Numbered from the stretch's first letter, positions 23,247 through 31,543 are shown. The stretch: DNA of 31,543 bases from Casp-Chloro-G3 sp002816715 (GCA_027623815.1 JAQBUV010000027.1:1-31543); one strand, 5' to 3'. Notes: a model not told the origin generated them from the letters alone. A program made the numbers and translations.

Positions 23247-24542
23247 CTAATTACGAAGCGTCGGCACCACTATATTGAACACTTCAATGGTTCGCTGGAC
23301 GTCTTCTTCAGTGTGAGCCAGGGAAGGGTAGAACTTCTGCGGCCAGCTTTTCAAGATTCCTTGACCCAGCAGACCGGAATTGAACTTGGACATCATCTGT
23401 GCGTCAGCGGCCAAGCCATCCCGGTAGTTGTACACCGGTTGGTTGGTGAAGAATACGTCAAAGATAGCATCGTCGCCAGAACTCTGCGCGGGAACTCCAT
23501 TTTCAGCGCAGGTGTCCACCAGGGCTTGGCGCAGCCTGCTTCCGGTGGAACGCAACTTCTCGTAGGCCCCCTCCTTGCGAAGCTCGGCCAAGGTCGCCAG
23601 CCCGGCAGCGCAGGCGATAGGATTACCGTTGAGCGTGCCAGTTTGACCAACAAAATCGTCGGAGGCGGTCACGCTCTGGTCGTAGATCGACATGATGTCG
23701 CTACGTCCCATAACCGCGGCCAGAGGATAGCCCCCGCCCATTATTTTGCCCACCGCACACAGGTCGGGAGTGACGCCGTAGTAGCCCTGCGCACCGCCGT
23801 AGGACAGCCGAAACCCAGTTACCACTTCGTCAAAGATTAGCGGAATCTGATACTTGGTGGTTAAGTCCCGCAATCCCTGCAAGAATCCGGGCCGTGGCCC
23901 GATCACGCGCTGCAACGGCTCGACGATAACCGCTGCCAGTTCGCGGTGGTGAGCATCGATGATAGCGGTGGTGGTTTCCAGGTCGTTGTACTGGGAAATC
24001 AGCATCAGGTCTTGCAGGGCTTTGGGCACTCCGCCGCTGTTGGCCACAGCTTGGGGAAATTCCAGACCCGCCGATGGGGAAACGCTCATCAGAGCGTAGT
24101 CGCTGGTGCCGTGGAAGCCGCCCTCAAACTTGAGCACCTTTTCTTTGCCCGTAAACGCCCGGCAAATTCGCATTGCCTGGAAGCAAGCATCGGTGCCGCT
24201 GGTGGTGAACCGGACTTTCTCGGCGCAGGGAACAGCGTTGACCAACTCTTCCGCCAACAGCACCGCCTTCTCGTTGGTGGTAAAGAAGGTGCTGCCCTGG
24301 CTCACCGCCTCGACTACCGCCTCCACCACGGCGGGATGAGCGTGACCCAGAATCATCGGGCCGGAACCCATCAGCCAATCGATGTACTGGTTGCCGCTAA
24401 CATCCCAAATGTGGGAGCCACGGCCTTCTTTGACCAGGAACTGTAGCTCGGCGGGAAAGTTAGTGTTGCCGCCGGTGCCTCCAGGCATATAAAGAGCAGC
24501 CTTTTCCAAAAGCTGTTGCTCGCGGGATGTGTGTTCTGGCAT
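23247..24542 (-). CDS. Class III aminotransferase, glutamate-1-semialdehyde aminomutase-like
   Basis: This is a PLP enzyme of fold type I. The 431-residue protein has SGTDA (115-119, phosphate loop), FEGGFHG (139-145), FDEVVTGFR (237-245) with the PLP-ring Asp238, and Lys266 in GKIMGGGYP as the Schiff-base lysine. The overall layout matches HemL, which makes 5-aminolevulinate for haem, but the phosphate loop reads SGTDA, not SGTEA. No other haem gene is near, so it may be a paralogue acting on another amino acid. I therefore give no symbol. The ATG at 24542 has GGGAG upstream and begins 58 bases after mdh. It is the last gene before the shared inverted-repeat terminator. Confidence 0.88.
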   Translation of the reverse strand: MPEHTSREQQLLEKAALYMPGGTGGNTNFPAELQFLVKEGRGSHIWDVSGNQYIDWLMGSGPMILGHAHPAVVEAVVEAVSQGSTFFTTNEKAVLLAEELVNAVPCAEKVRFTTSGTDACFQAMRICRAFTGKEKVLKFEGGFHGTSDYALMSVSPSAGLEFPQAVANSGGVPKALQDLMLISQYNDLETTTAIIDAHHRELAAVIVEPLQRVIGPRPGFLQGLRDLTTKYQIPLIFDEVVTGFRLSYGGAQGYYGVTPDLCAVGKIMGGGYPLAAVMGRSDIMSIYDQSVTASDDFVGQTGTLNGNPIACAAGLATLAELRKEGAYEKLRSTGSRLRQALVDTCAENGVPAQSSGDDAIFDVFFTNQPVYNYRDGLAADAQMMSKFNSGLLGQGILKSWPQKFYPSLAHTEEDVQRTIEVFNIVVPTLRN

Positions 24543-24600
24543 GGGTCAATCTCCCAAAACCGATTTTTTTTGCTACCACCTGGAAGTCAGTTGAGATTTG

Positions 24601-25545
24601 CTAGGCTCCCTCAGCCTTGGCCTTGCGCATCACGTCGATCAGTTCTTTAACGCTGGCCGCCGATCCTTCCAGGGCAGTCTGCTCGTCGGCAGTTAGTTTG
24701 ATCTCAATGATCTTTTCCACTCCGTTGGCGCCCAGCTTTACCGGGACTCCGACGCACAGACCATTGATGCCGTACTCGCCTTCCAGGTAGGCGCAGGCGG
24801 GCAGAATTCGTTTTTTGTCCAGCAGCACCGCCTCAACCATCTGCACAATGGAAGCCGATGGCGCGTAGTATGCGCTGCCCTGCTTCAACAGCGCGACGAT
24901 CTCGCCGCCGCCTTGTCGCGCCCGAATCACCAGTTTCTGGACCTGATCTTCGTCCAAGAGCTCGCTGATGGGGATGCCGCCGACAGTGGTGTACCGCACC
25001 AGCGGCACCATGTCGTCGCCGTGGCCGCCCAGCACGTAGGCTTGTACGTCCTCCACCGACACGTCCAGTTCCTGGGCTATGAAGGTGCGAAAACGGGCGG
25101 TGTCCAAAACCCCGGCCATTCCGAAGACCCGGTTGCGGGGGAATCCGCTGCTCTCATAGACATTCTGGACCATCGCGTCCAGCGGGTTGGTCACCGCTAT
25201 GATTATGCAGCTGGGTGAATGCTTGACCACTTCCTGAGTAACTGCTGTGGTAATTTTCATGTTGGTCAGCAGCAGGTCGTCCCGGCTCATGCCCGGGCGG
25301 CGAGCGATTCCGGCGGTGATTACGACCACATCGGAGTTGGCCGAGGCCTCATATCCGTTGCTGCCGATGATACTGGCGTCGGAGCCGATGACCGGGCCAG
25401 ACTCCAGCATGTCCAGGGCCTTACCTTGGGGCAGGTCTTCCACCACGTCCACCAGAACTACGTCGGCATAGCCAAACTCATGGACTCGCTGGGCGGTGGT
25501 GGCACCGACGTTTCCGGCGCCGACTACGGTTACCTTACTTCGCAT
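24601..25545 (-). CDS. mdh: Malate dehydrogenase
   Basis: Mdh interconverts malate and oxaloacetate with NAD. The 314-residue protein belongs to the LDH-like MDH group. It has the NAD fold VVGAGNVGA (7-15), the substrate loop GIARRPGMSRDDLL with arginines where lactate dehydrogenase has glutamine, and the catalytic residues Asp148, Arg151 and His175 (GVLDTARFR, GGHGDD). The ATG at 25545 is preceded by AGGTGA. The gene lies between icd (upstream) and the aminotransferase (downstream), all transcribed leftwards. A 12-bp perfect inverted repeat is 43 bases before its start. Confidence 0.97.
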   Translation of the reverse strand: MRSKVTVVGAGNVGATTAQRVHEFGYADVVLVDVVEDLPQGKALDMLESGPVIGSDASIIGSNGYEASANSDVVVITAGIARRPGMSRDDLLLTNMKITTAVTQEVVKHSPSCIIIAVTNPLDAMVQNVYESSGFPRNRVFGMAGVLDTARFRTFIAQELDVSVEDVQAYVLGGHGDDMVPLVRYTTVGGIPISELLDEDQVQKLVIRARQGGGEIVALLKQGSAYYAPSASIVQMVEAVLLDKKRILPACAYLEGEYGINGLCVGVPVKLGANGVEKIIEIKLTADEQTALEGSAASVKELIDVMRKAKAEGA

Positions 25546-25587
25546 TTGGTTGGTTCACCTTCCTTTTACCAGAGTTGCCTGACCAGA

Positions 25588-25616
25588 GTCACATTTCCCG
25601 CCAGGGGAAATGTGAC
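25588..25616. repeat. Perfect 12-bp inverted repeat between icd and mdh
   Basis: GTCACATTTCCC (25588-25599) and GGGAAATGTGAC (25605-25616) flank a five-base loop GCCAG. In the direction of transcription it is 76 bases after the icd stop and 43 bases before the mdh start. There is no T tract, so it is not a typical intrinsic terminator. It may be an operator or an mRNA-stabilising or processing hairpin between the two genes. Confidence 0.75.
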
Positions 25617-25691
25617 ATATACCGGGTCTATCAGATGAGAATGTGCGTCGAGTTTGTTAGCTCGCCCTGAACCAATTGTTCCACAGCGCTT

Positions 25692-27920
25692 CTAGATTGC
25701 GTCTATGATCGCATTCAGAGTGGCGCTGGGGCGCATGGCTTTGGCGGCCAGTTGATCATTGGGATGGTAATAACCACCAATATCCACCGGCTGTCCCTGA
25801 GCGTCGTTCAACTCCTGAACGATCTTGTCTTCGTTGGCGGCCAACTGCTGGGCCACCTTGGTAAAGCGAGCTTGCAGCTCTGGATCTTGTGTCTGCTTGG
25901 CTAGCGCTTCTGCCCAATACAAGGCGAGGTAAAAATGACTGCCTCGGGTGTCCAGTTCCTTCACCCGGCGCGATGGCGCCCGATTGTGTTCCAAATGCTG
26001 GCCAATTGCTTGGTCCAGGGTTTCAGCCAAGACCTTAGCCCGGTCGTTCTTAAACGCCTCGCCGAGATGCTCCAAGGAAGCAACGATGGCACAGAATTCA
26101 CCCAGAGAATCCCACCGCAGATGGCCTTCCTGCAGGAATTGCTGTACATGTCTGGGGGCCGACCCACCAGCGCCGGTCTCAAACATCCCTCCACCCTTGA
26201 GCAGGGGGACGACGGAAAGCATCTTGGCGCTAGTGCCCAATTCCAGGATGGGAAAGAGGTCAGTCAAATAATCACGCAGCACGTTGCCAGTTACCGAGAT
26301 CGTGTCCTGGCCGGCTCGGCTGCGCGCCATCGTGAACCGCATCGCGTCGATAACAGACATGGTGCGAATGTCCAACCCGGTCGTGTCGTTCATCGGCAGA
26401 TATTTGTCTACCTTCTTGATCAGCTCAGCGTCGTGAGCCCGGTGCGGATCTAACCAAAAGATGGCCGGTGAGCCGGTGGCTCTAGCCCGATTGACCCCAA
26501 GCTTGACCCAGTCCTCAATCGCCGCGTCTTTGGTCTGGCACATCCGGAAGATATCGCCTTGCTCAACTCTCTGTTCCATAAGAGTCGTGCCAGATGCGTC
26601 GATCACCCGAATTGTCCCGTTACCGGGAGCCTTGAAGGTCTTGTCGTGAGACCCATACTCTTCGGCCTGTTGGGCCATCAGCCCCACATTGGCGACACTG
26701 CCAATGGTAGCCGGATCATACGCCCCATGTTCCTGGCAATCTTCGATAACTGCCTGATATAGAGTCGCATAAGAGCGATCCGGGATCATCGCGACCGTGT
26801 CGTGCAACTCGTTGTCGGGGCCCCACGTTCGGCCTCCATCACGAACCATCACTGGCATGGTGGCATCGATAATCACATCGCTTGGCACATGTAGATTGGT
26901 GATACCCCGGCTGGAGTTCACCATCATCAACTCCGGGCGCGCGCTATAAACGGCCTGGATATCTGCCTCTATTTCCGCTTTTTTGGCCTCAGGCAGAGAT
27001 TGAATCTTGGTGTAGAGTTCGGCGATTCCATTGTCGGGGTTCACCGCCATCTCATCCATTTCCGCCGCGTGTTTGGTCAGCACGTCCTGGTAGTAAACCG
27101 ACACACAATGGCCAAATATAATCGGATCGGATGTCTTCATCATGGTTGACTTCAGATGCAAAGAAAGTAACACGCCTTCAGCTTTGGACTTCTCCATTTC
27201 TTCAGCGTAGAATTCGCGCAACTCCCGCACATTCATCACGGCGCAATCGATGACTTCATCAGCGACCAAAGGGATACCGGATTTGAGAACCGTCGAACGG
27301 CCAGAGCGGTCCATAAATTCGATCGTAGCCGATCCCGCTGCGGTAATGGTCATGGCCTGTTCAGTGCCGTAGAAATCACCACTGGTCATGTGCGCAACGC
27401 GGGCTTTGGAGTCTTTGGGCCAGTCCTGCATCATCCGATGGGGATTGCGTTTGCCGTGCTCTTTAACTGCGGTGGCCGCCCGGCGATCGGAGTTCCCTTC
27501 CCGCAGAACCGGGTTGACTGCGCTGCCCAACACCTTGGAATAACGCTGCTGCAGTTCGCGTTGTTCGTCGTTTGCCGGATCGTCGGGGTAGTCGGGGATA
27601 TCATATCCCTTGTCCTGCAACTCCTTGATCGCGCCTTTTAACTGGGGAATAGAGGCGCTGATATTGGGCAGCTTGATGATGTTCGCCGCCGGGTCCAAGG
27701 ACAGCTCACCAGCCATGGCCAGATAATCTGGGATTTTCTGCTCATCGGTCAGCTTGTCTGGGAAGTTAGCGATGATTCGGCCAGTCAACGAGATATCCCA
27801 AGCCTCCAGTTCAATACCTGACCCCTTGGTAAACGCCCTGAGAATCGGCAACAACGAGTGCGTGGCCAGGGCTGGAGCTTCATCGATTTTGGTATAGATA
27901 ATCTGGGACGCTTCTGGCAT
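25692..27920 (-). CDS. icd: Monomeric NADP-dependent isocitrate dehydrogenase
   Basis: This enzyme oxidises isocitrate to 2-oxoglutarate and CO2, reducing NADP. The 742-residue length and the segments LHLKSTMMKTSDPIIFGH, NSDRRAATAVKEHGKRNPHRM and GSHFYLALYWAEALAKQT are typical of the monomeric (IDH-II) type, which is unrelated in length to the common homodimer. The ATG at 27920 is chosen because AAGGAG stands just before it; a TTG seven codons upstream would include that site in the reading frame. It starts the leftward icd-mdh-aminotransferase group. An unusually long, AT-richer upstream region precedes it. Confidence 0.97.
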   Translation of the reverse strand: MPEASQIIYTKIDEAPALATHSLLPILRAFTKGSGIELEAWDISLTGRIIANFPDKLTDEQKIPDYLAMAGELSLDPAANIIKLPNISASIPQLKGAIKELQDKGYDIPDYPDDPANDEQRELQQRYSKVLGSAVNPVLREGNSDRRAATAVKEHGKRNPHRMMQDWPKDSKARVAHMTSGDFYGTEQAMTITAAGSATIEFMDRSGRSTVLKSGIPLVADEVIDCAVMNVRELREFYAEEMEKSKAEGVLLSLHLKSTMMKTSDPIIFGHCVSVYYQDVLTKHAAEMDEMAVNPDNGIAELYTKIQSLPEAKKAEIEADIQAVYSARPELMMVNSSRGITNLHVPSDVIIDATMPVMVRDGGRTWGPDNELHDTVAMIPDRSYATLYQAVIEDCQEHGAYDPATIGSVANVGLMAQQAEEYGSHDKTFKAPGNGTIRVIDASGTTLMEQRVEQGDIFRMCQTKDAAIEDWVKLGVNRARATGSPAIFWLDPHRAHDAELIKKVDKYLPMNDTTGLDIRTMSVIDAMRFTMARSRAGQDTISVTGNVLRDYLTDLFPILELGTSAKMLSVVPLLKGGGMFETGAGGSAPRHVQQFLQEGHLRWDSLGEFCAIVASLEHLGEAFKNDRAKVLAETLDQAIGQHLEHNRAPSRRVKELDTRGSHFYLALYWAEALAKQTQDPELQARFTKVAQQLAANEDKIVQELNDAQGQPVDIGGYYHPNDQLAAKAMRPSATLNAIIDAI

Positions 27921-28252
27921 ATTCTTCTCCTTAATAAACAAGTTTCAAAGGCTGTTACAAGTTGCCAAGAGATGTTTAACTATAGTCCCATCCATAGGAA
28001 TTAATACCGAATTTCAGCAAAATTATTGTTCATTAACGAGTTTGGCGTTTCAAGATGTGCTGAAATTGGGGAACGTATTCGTGGGGGAGTGTCTCCAAAC
28101 CGTCCCGTTTGCCTGTTAGGGGGATTGCGCCGATATTAGTAGAGTACCCATGCTGAAAACAAACTTGCCACATTATACCTCGACTAGCTGTATAGGGCTA
28201 GCTTTGGGGGATTTCGTGGCAGCTTTCGAGATACAGGAGTCGCCAGAATGCC
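27921..28252. promoter_or_regulatory. Long leader region upstream of icd
   Basis: No gene is supported in this stretch of about 330 bases between icd and the response-regulator gene. On the minus strand a perfect TATAAT lies at 28177-28172 with a poor -35 (TAGCCC, 17-base spacing). That would give a leader of about 245 bases. A second possible -10, TATAGT, lies near 27985. Within the presumed leader AATTTCAGCA (28010-28019) pairs perfectly with TGCTGAAATT (28058-28067) around 38 bases. The region may serve only as promoter plus the 3' end of the regulator operon; regulation by the leader is inferred. Confidence 0.4.
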
Positions 28253-28924
28253 TTAGCTGCCATCCGACAAGTTGTTCTTGGGTATCAAGCCTCGCTGAGC
28301 GGCGTAGGCGGCTACCTGAGACCGACGACTGAAGTCCAGCTTGTCCAGAATGTGACTCAAATGGTTGCGTACGGTGTTTTCACTGAGCACTAGCTCTGCC
28401 GCTATTTGCCGGTTGGTCATTCCCTGCGCCACCAGCACCAGCACTTGTTTCTCCCGATCGGATAAAATATCGTTTTCTCGCTCTTTCTCTTGACTAGTCA
28501 GGTCGGCGAACCGGCCCAACACTTGCGCGGTCACACTGGGACTAAGCAGCGACTCTCCCTGGGCCACCGCTCGGATGCCCCGCAGCAGGTCATCGCGCCC
28601 GCCATTCTTGAGCAGATAGCCGGAGGCCCCGGCCAGCACCGCTGCTTCTACCGCCTGTGCCGCATCGTGGGAGGTGAGCATCAGCACCTTGGTGTCGGGG
28701 AGGAAGCTCTTGATCTGGCGGCAGGCGTCAATGCCATTGCCCTCGGTCATCAGCACGTCCATTAGGACCACGTCCGGTTCCAGGCGGGTGGCCTCGGTCA
28801 CCGCTTCTCGGCCAGTGGACGCCTCCCCCACCACCTGGAAGTCCACCTCCAAGCCCAGGACCATCTTGAGGCCCTCCCGGACAATGCCGTGGTCGTCTAC
28901 TACTAGAATTTTAATCGACGCCAT
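28253..28924 (-). CDS. NarL/LuxR-family response regulator
   Basis: The 223-residue protein has an N-terminal receiver domain with Asp10/Asp11, the phosphorylation site Asp56 (VVLMDVLM), Thr84 and Lys106 (YLLKNGG). A C-terminal LuxR-type helix-turn-helix (about 152-214) contains LSDREKQVLVLVAQGMTNRQ and SENTVRNHLSHILDKL. It is therefore a DNA-binding transcription factor controlled by phosphorylation. The histidine kinase gene ends 17 bases upstream on the same strand and belongs to the matching HisKA_3 class, so the pair is a two-component system. The target genes are not readable; the nearby respiratory genes are possible targets. Confidence 0.95.
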   Translation of the reverse strand: MASIKILVVDDHGIVREGLKMVLGLEVDFQVVGEASTGREAVTEATRLEPDVVLMDVLMTEGNGIDACRQIKSFLPDTKVLMLTSHDAAQAVEAAVLAGASGYLLKNGGRDDLLRGIRAVAQGESLLSPSVTAQVLGRFADLTSQEKERENDILSDREKQVLVLVAQGMTNRQIAAELVLSENTVRNHLSHILDKLDFSRRSQVAAYAAQRGLIPKNNLSDGS

Positions 28925-28941
28925 AGCGCACCTCTCTGATT

Positions 28942-30213
28942 CTAAGCTTGCTCTGTATCGGCTGGTTCCCCAGCTGGTTCTAACGGCTCATTCAGGGGAA
29001 TAGTCACCGTCAACTCGGTCCCATTGCCGGGACTGCTGGCGATGCTAAAATGGCCGCCCAGTTCCTCGGCTCGCTCCGTCATGTTGTTCAGACCGTAACC
29101 GGAATGTTGGGTGCTGGCATCGAATCCCTTGCCGTTGTCGCTGATACTCAAGCTGACCGCATCGTTTATGAGGGCCAGCTCAACATTGACCTCAGTGGCC
29201 TGGGCATGTTTAAAGACATTGGCCAGACCTTCCTGTACTATCCGGTACAATCCGGCGCTGGTGATTACGGGCAACTGTGCTTCGAGGCCAGCAGTAGTGA
29301 AGGTAGTAGGAATAGATGTTACCGTCTGAAACTCCTGTATTTGATGCTCGACCATTTGGGTCACCGACCGCTCACCTTCCAGCAGTGGCTTCAGGTCGAA
29401 GATGTAATGCCGGGTGTCCAACAGCGCCTGCTTGGAAATCTGCACCAGGGACTGTAGGCGTTCTTTCAGATTGTCCTGCCCCCGCGCGGCCAACTCTACA
29501 CAGGCTTCCAGGCTGATGTTCAGCATGTAGATAGACTGGGCGATGCCGTCGTGGATTTCCCGGGCAATGCGGCTGCGCTCCTCCAGCGCGGCGAGTTCCG
29601 CCTGCTGGGCGCGTTTCTGCAATTCCAGATTCTCGGCGGCCTGCTCCCTTTCGGCGGCCACTGCTTCCCTACGCCGTCGTCGTTCCCAACCGTTGATCAG
29701 GGCACCAGCGGCGACGATGCCCAGCATGTTGGTAATGCGTACCGCCAGCTTTTTCTCGTCCTCCTGGGCCAGATCCAGAGTGGGAGAAACAGTCAGGGCC
29801 ATCACGATGTAAAGTACGCCGATGATGGCGGCCACAGTGAAGCTAGCCCGGCGAGGGAACATTAAAGAGAATCCCAGCAGTGCTGGGTACAAGAAAACGT
29901 AGAAGTCGTTTTGCAGCCCTCCAGCCATAAACAGTCCGCCGGTGATCATGCTCAAATCCATTAGGCTCAGGGCCAAAGCATGCCGCCAGGTTATGGACTG
30001 CCGCCTGATAACCCGCCAGGTCATGTAACCGTTGAGCAGGGCTAGACCAGCGCCCATCAGGTTCAGCACCAGATGTGAAAGGTCGTTTTCGACCCGATAG
30101 TTATTGAGCGCAAACCAGGTCAGCAGCAAGACCCATCGGATAACCACCGCGATGGCTACCGTTGGCCGGTAATCGTCGAAGAGGGCGAAGGAGGGTATCG
30201 GCTGGTCTTGCAT
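28942..30213 (-). CDS. Membrane sensor histidine kinase, HisKA_3 (NarL-partner) type
   Basis: From ATG at 30213 the protein has 423 residues. About six hydrophobic helices (roughly 19-36, 46-66, 78-97, 104-119, 124-142, 158-174) have only short loops, so there is no large external sensor domain. A charged coiled-coil region (177-212) leads to the HisKA_3 dimerisation helix with His221 in AREIHDGIAQ. The ATPase domain has Asn332 (IVQEGLANVFKHA), Asp359 (DNGKGFD) and GYGLNNMTERAEELGG. The frame is open further upstream to 30564, but that extension overlaps the divergent hydrolase gene and looks non-coding. The signal probably comes from the membrane itself, such as redox or lipid state; this is inferred from the absence of an external domain. 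Confidence 0.92.
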   Translation of the reverse strand: MQDQPIPSFALFDDYRPTVAIAVVIRWVLLLTWFALNNYRVENDLSHLVLNLMGAGLALLNGYMTWRVIRRQSITWRHALALSLMDLSMITGGLFMAGGLQNDFYVFLYPALLGFSLMFPRRASFTVAAIIGVLYIVMALTVSPTLDLAQEDEKKLAVRITNMLGIVAAGALINGWERRRRREAVAAEREQAAENLELQKRAQQAELAALEERSRIAREIHDGIAQSIYMLNISLEACVELAARGQDNLKERLQSLVQISKQALLDTRHYIFDLKPLLEGERSVTQMVEHQIQEFQTVTSIPTTFTTAGLEAQLPVITSAGLYRIVQEGLANVFKHAQATEVNVELALINDAVSLSISDNGKGFDASTQHSGYGLNNMTERAEELGGHFSIASSPGNGTELTVTIPLNEPLEPAGEPADTEQA

Positions 30214-30280
30214 CAGGCTGCGCTTAACATAGTCAATTTGCCCTGGCCAAGAGACCTCACCACAATGGTATGTTTGAACC

Positions 30281-30308
30281 TTGATACCGTATAGGGACTG
30301 TTGATAAT
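30281..30308 (+). promoter_or_regulatory. Candidate promoter for the hydrolase gene at 30365
   Basis: TTGATA (30281-30286) and GATAAT (30303-30308) are separated by 16 bases, each matching five of six consensus positions. It lies in the divergent gap between the histidine kinase and hydrolase genes, with a predicted start about 50 bases before the GTG. Confidence 0.45.
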
Positions 30309-30364
30309 AGATTACCATATGCAGGGTGAGCCGAGCTTTATGTGACGAGTGAGGGGTTTTAGCG

Positions 30365-31477
30365 GTGAAATCAATTAGCCTCAGGTCAAACTGGAGTCTT
30401 CTCAGGCTGGTGTCACTCATCCTGGGGCTACCCCTGTTCAGTCTGCAGGCAGTATTCCTTGGCGTCTCGGCTACCGCCGCCGGTTCCATTCCGGCGCTGG
30501 CCGTGTTGTGGCTGTTCACCCTCGCTCCGGTGGTTTTTGTCTGGCGTTGGTGGCCCAAAGCCATGCCGACATCCCCCTGGCAGAGAAAACTGGCTAACTG
30601 GTACCTATCGTCGGGGGTGATAGCGTCGGTGCTGGTGATAGCCGCAGTTGGGTGGATTGGCTCGGAGCGCGGAATTCATCCAATCCTCTGCAATACCGGC
30701 AACGAGTCGATCTCTGATTACCCAACGCTGGAACAGGCCGCCGAACTGTTGTCCTTTCCCGTTCCAGAACTGGGCCAGCGAGTCGGTTGGTTCGTTCCGG
30801 GTCGAAGTCAGTCTACGATCATATTACTACACGGGTTCGGTTGCCGCCGCCAAGAGATGCTGGACCGCGCTCTGGCATTGAACCAGGCGGGGTATTCGAC
30901 CTTGCTTTTCGACCTCCACGGCCAGGGCGACAGCGACGGCGACGCGGTGACTCTGGGGTTTTATGAGCGGCAAGACGCGCTGGCAGCCGTGGAGTATTTG
31001 AAGACCCGCGACGATGTCGACGGGTCGAACATAGGGGTTCTGGGCATCTCAATGGGTGCTTCAGTTGCAATTATGGCGGCGGCGATGAATCCAGACATCA
31101 AGGCGGTTATCGCCGATTCGCCTTTTGAGTCGGCCACCAGAGGGATTGAAGAGGGATTCACCCGCGTTACCGGACTGCCTCGCTTTCCCTTTGGCCCCAT
31201 CACCCTGACGTTCATCGAGTGGCGGTTGGGCATTTCGCCGGAGGATATTGCGCCCATTGAAAAGGTGGCCGCCATCAGTCCCCGTCCGCTGCTGCTAATC
31301 CACGGCACCGGCGATACCGATGTGAGTCCAGCCAACAGCGAGGTCTTGTTTGCCGCCGCCGGGGAACCGAAGTAGCTGGTTCTACTGCCCGGCATTGAGC
31401 ACGCCAACGGAATGAAGGATGTCCCGGAAGAGTATACCGAGCTAATCGTTGGGTTCTTTAGCCGACACCTTGACTAA
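30365..31477 (+). pseudogene. Membrane-anchored alpha/beta hydrolase interrupted by an in-frame TAG
   Basis: The frame starts at GTG 30365 (GAGGGG upstream) and encodes three hydrophobic N-terminal segments (about 13-35, 42-60, 83-98). An alpha/beta hydrolase domain follows: LLHGFGC (154-160), FDLHGQGDSDG, nucleophile Ser229 in GISMGAS and likely acid Asp317 (HGTGDTDVSP). TAG at 31373-31375 stops it at residue 336. The same frame continues without a gap for 33 codons (LVLLPGIEHANGMKDVPEEY...) to TAA at 31475-31477 and supplies the expected catalytic histidine, His346. The normal sequence at the stop was probably GEPKELV, so a single GAG-to-TAG change explains it. The short product would lack the triad histidine. 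A sequencing error or a live nonsense mutation are both possible. Confidence 0.85.
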
Positions 31478-31543
31478 ACCGATACCAAGGTGAAACCCGC
31501 AGAGTCTCTATAGGCTCAATGAACCAGTCTCAAAAGTCAAAAT

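Noticed and set aside
28150..28332. 60-codon plus-strand frame in the icd upstream region
   Set aside because: It runs into the response-regulator gene on the opposite strand, lacks a ribosome binding site and has no motif.
30214..30564. N-terminal extension of the histidine kinase up to 30564
   Set aside because: The extra residues overlap the divergent hydrolase gene, are polar and non-conserved, and contain the hydrolase promoter region.
31373..31375. TAG as a recoded sense codon (pyrrolysine or code change)
   Set aside because: TAG ends several undoubted genes in the window at their expected lengths, so one in-frame TAG is better explained by mutation or sequencing error.

Overview
The window looks like a chromosomal segment of a respiring, free-living bacterium of moderately high GC content. 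I infer a Chloroflexota lineage (Dehalococcoidia/SAR202-like) from the combination of an 11-subunit nuo operon without nuoEFG, a succinate dehydrogenase with an HdrB-like CCG subunit, a monomeric NADP isocitrate dehydrogenase, a CaiB-type CoA transferase and a hemL-like aminotransferase. No rRNA or taxonomic marker is present, so this assignment is tentative.

Layout. (1) 207-1256, minus strand: an Mrr-type restriction endonuclease gene broken by a one-base frameshift, downstream of a CAU-anticodon tRNA with its own promoter. (2) 1379-6233, minus strand: a compact run transcribed leftwards, in the order alpha/beta hydrolase, CaiB-type CoA transferase, rdgB, moaA, a degenerate RNase HI, moaC. 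(3) 6421-17161, plus strand: nuoABCDHIJK, a small DUF2007-like gene, then nuoLMN. This is the whole quinone-reducing and proton-pumping part of complex I without the NADH-oxidising module. (4) 17307-18714: nadK and a Nudix hydrolase, overlapping. (5) 18833-22412: sdhA, sdhB and an sdhE/HdrB-like gene, closed by a clear terminator. (6) 22596-23126: a secreted cytochrome P460-family protein with a CxxCH site. (7) 23247-27920, minus strand: monomeric icd, mdh and a hemL-like class III aminotransferase, separated from the P460 gene by a 17-bp perfect inverted repeat. (8) 28253-30213, minus strand: a NarL/LuxR-type response regulator and its membrane histidine kinase. (9) 30365-31477, plus strand: a membrane-anchored alpha/beta hydrolase gene interrupted by an in-frame TAG.

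Most of the window is central respiration. Icd, Mdh and the succinate dehydrogenase are TCA-cycle steps, complex I and SDH both feed the quinone pool, and NadK supplies the NADP used by Icd. The Moa enzymes make molybdopterin precursor for molybdenum or tungsten oxidoreductases that must lie elsewhere.

I found no CRISPR array, insertion sequence, phage module or clearly new multi-gene defence system. The points most worth a second look are: the RNase HI-like protein that has lost three active-site residues yet sits intact between moaA and moaC; the DUF2007-like gene inside the nuo operon; the E-type SDH without an anchor gene; the two broken genes near the window edges (a frameshifted mrr and an amber-interrupted hydrolase); and several strong inverted repeats in leaders and gene junctions.
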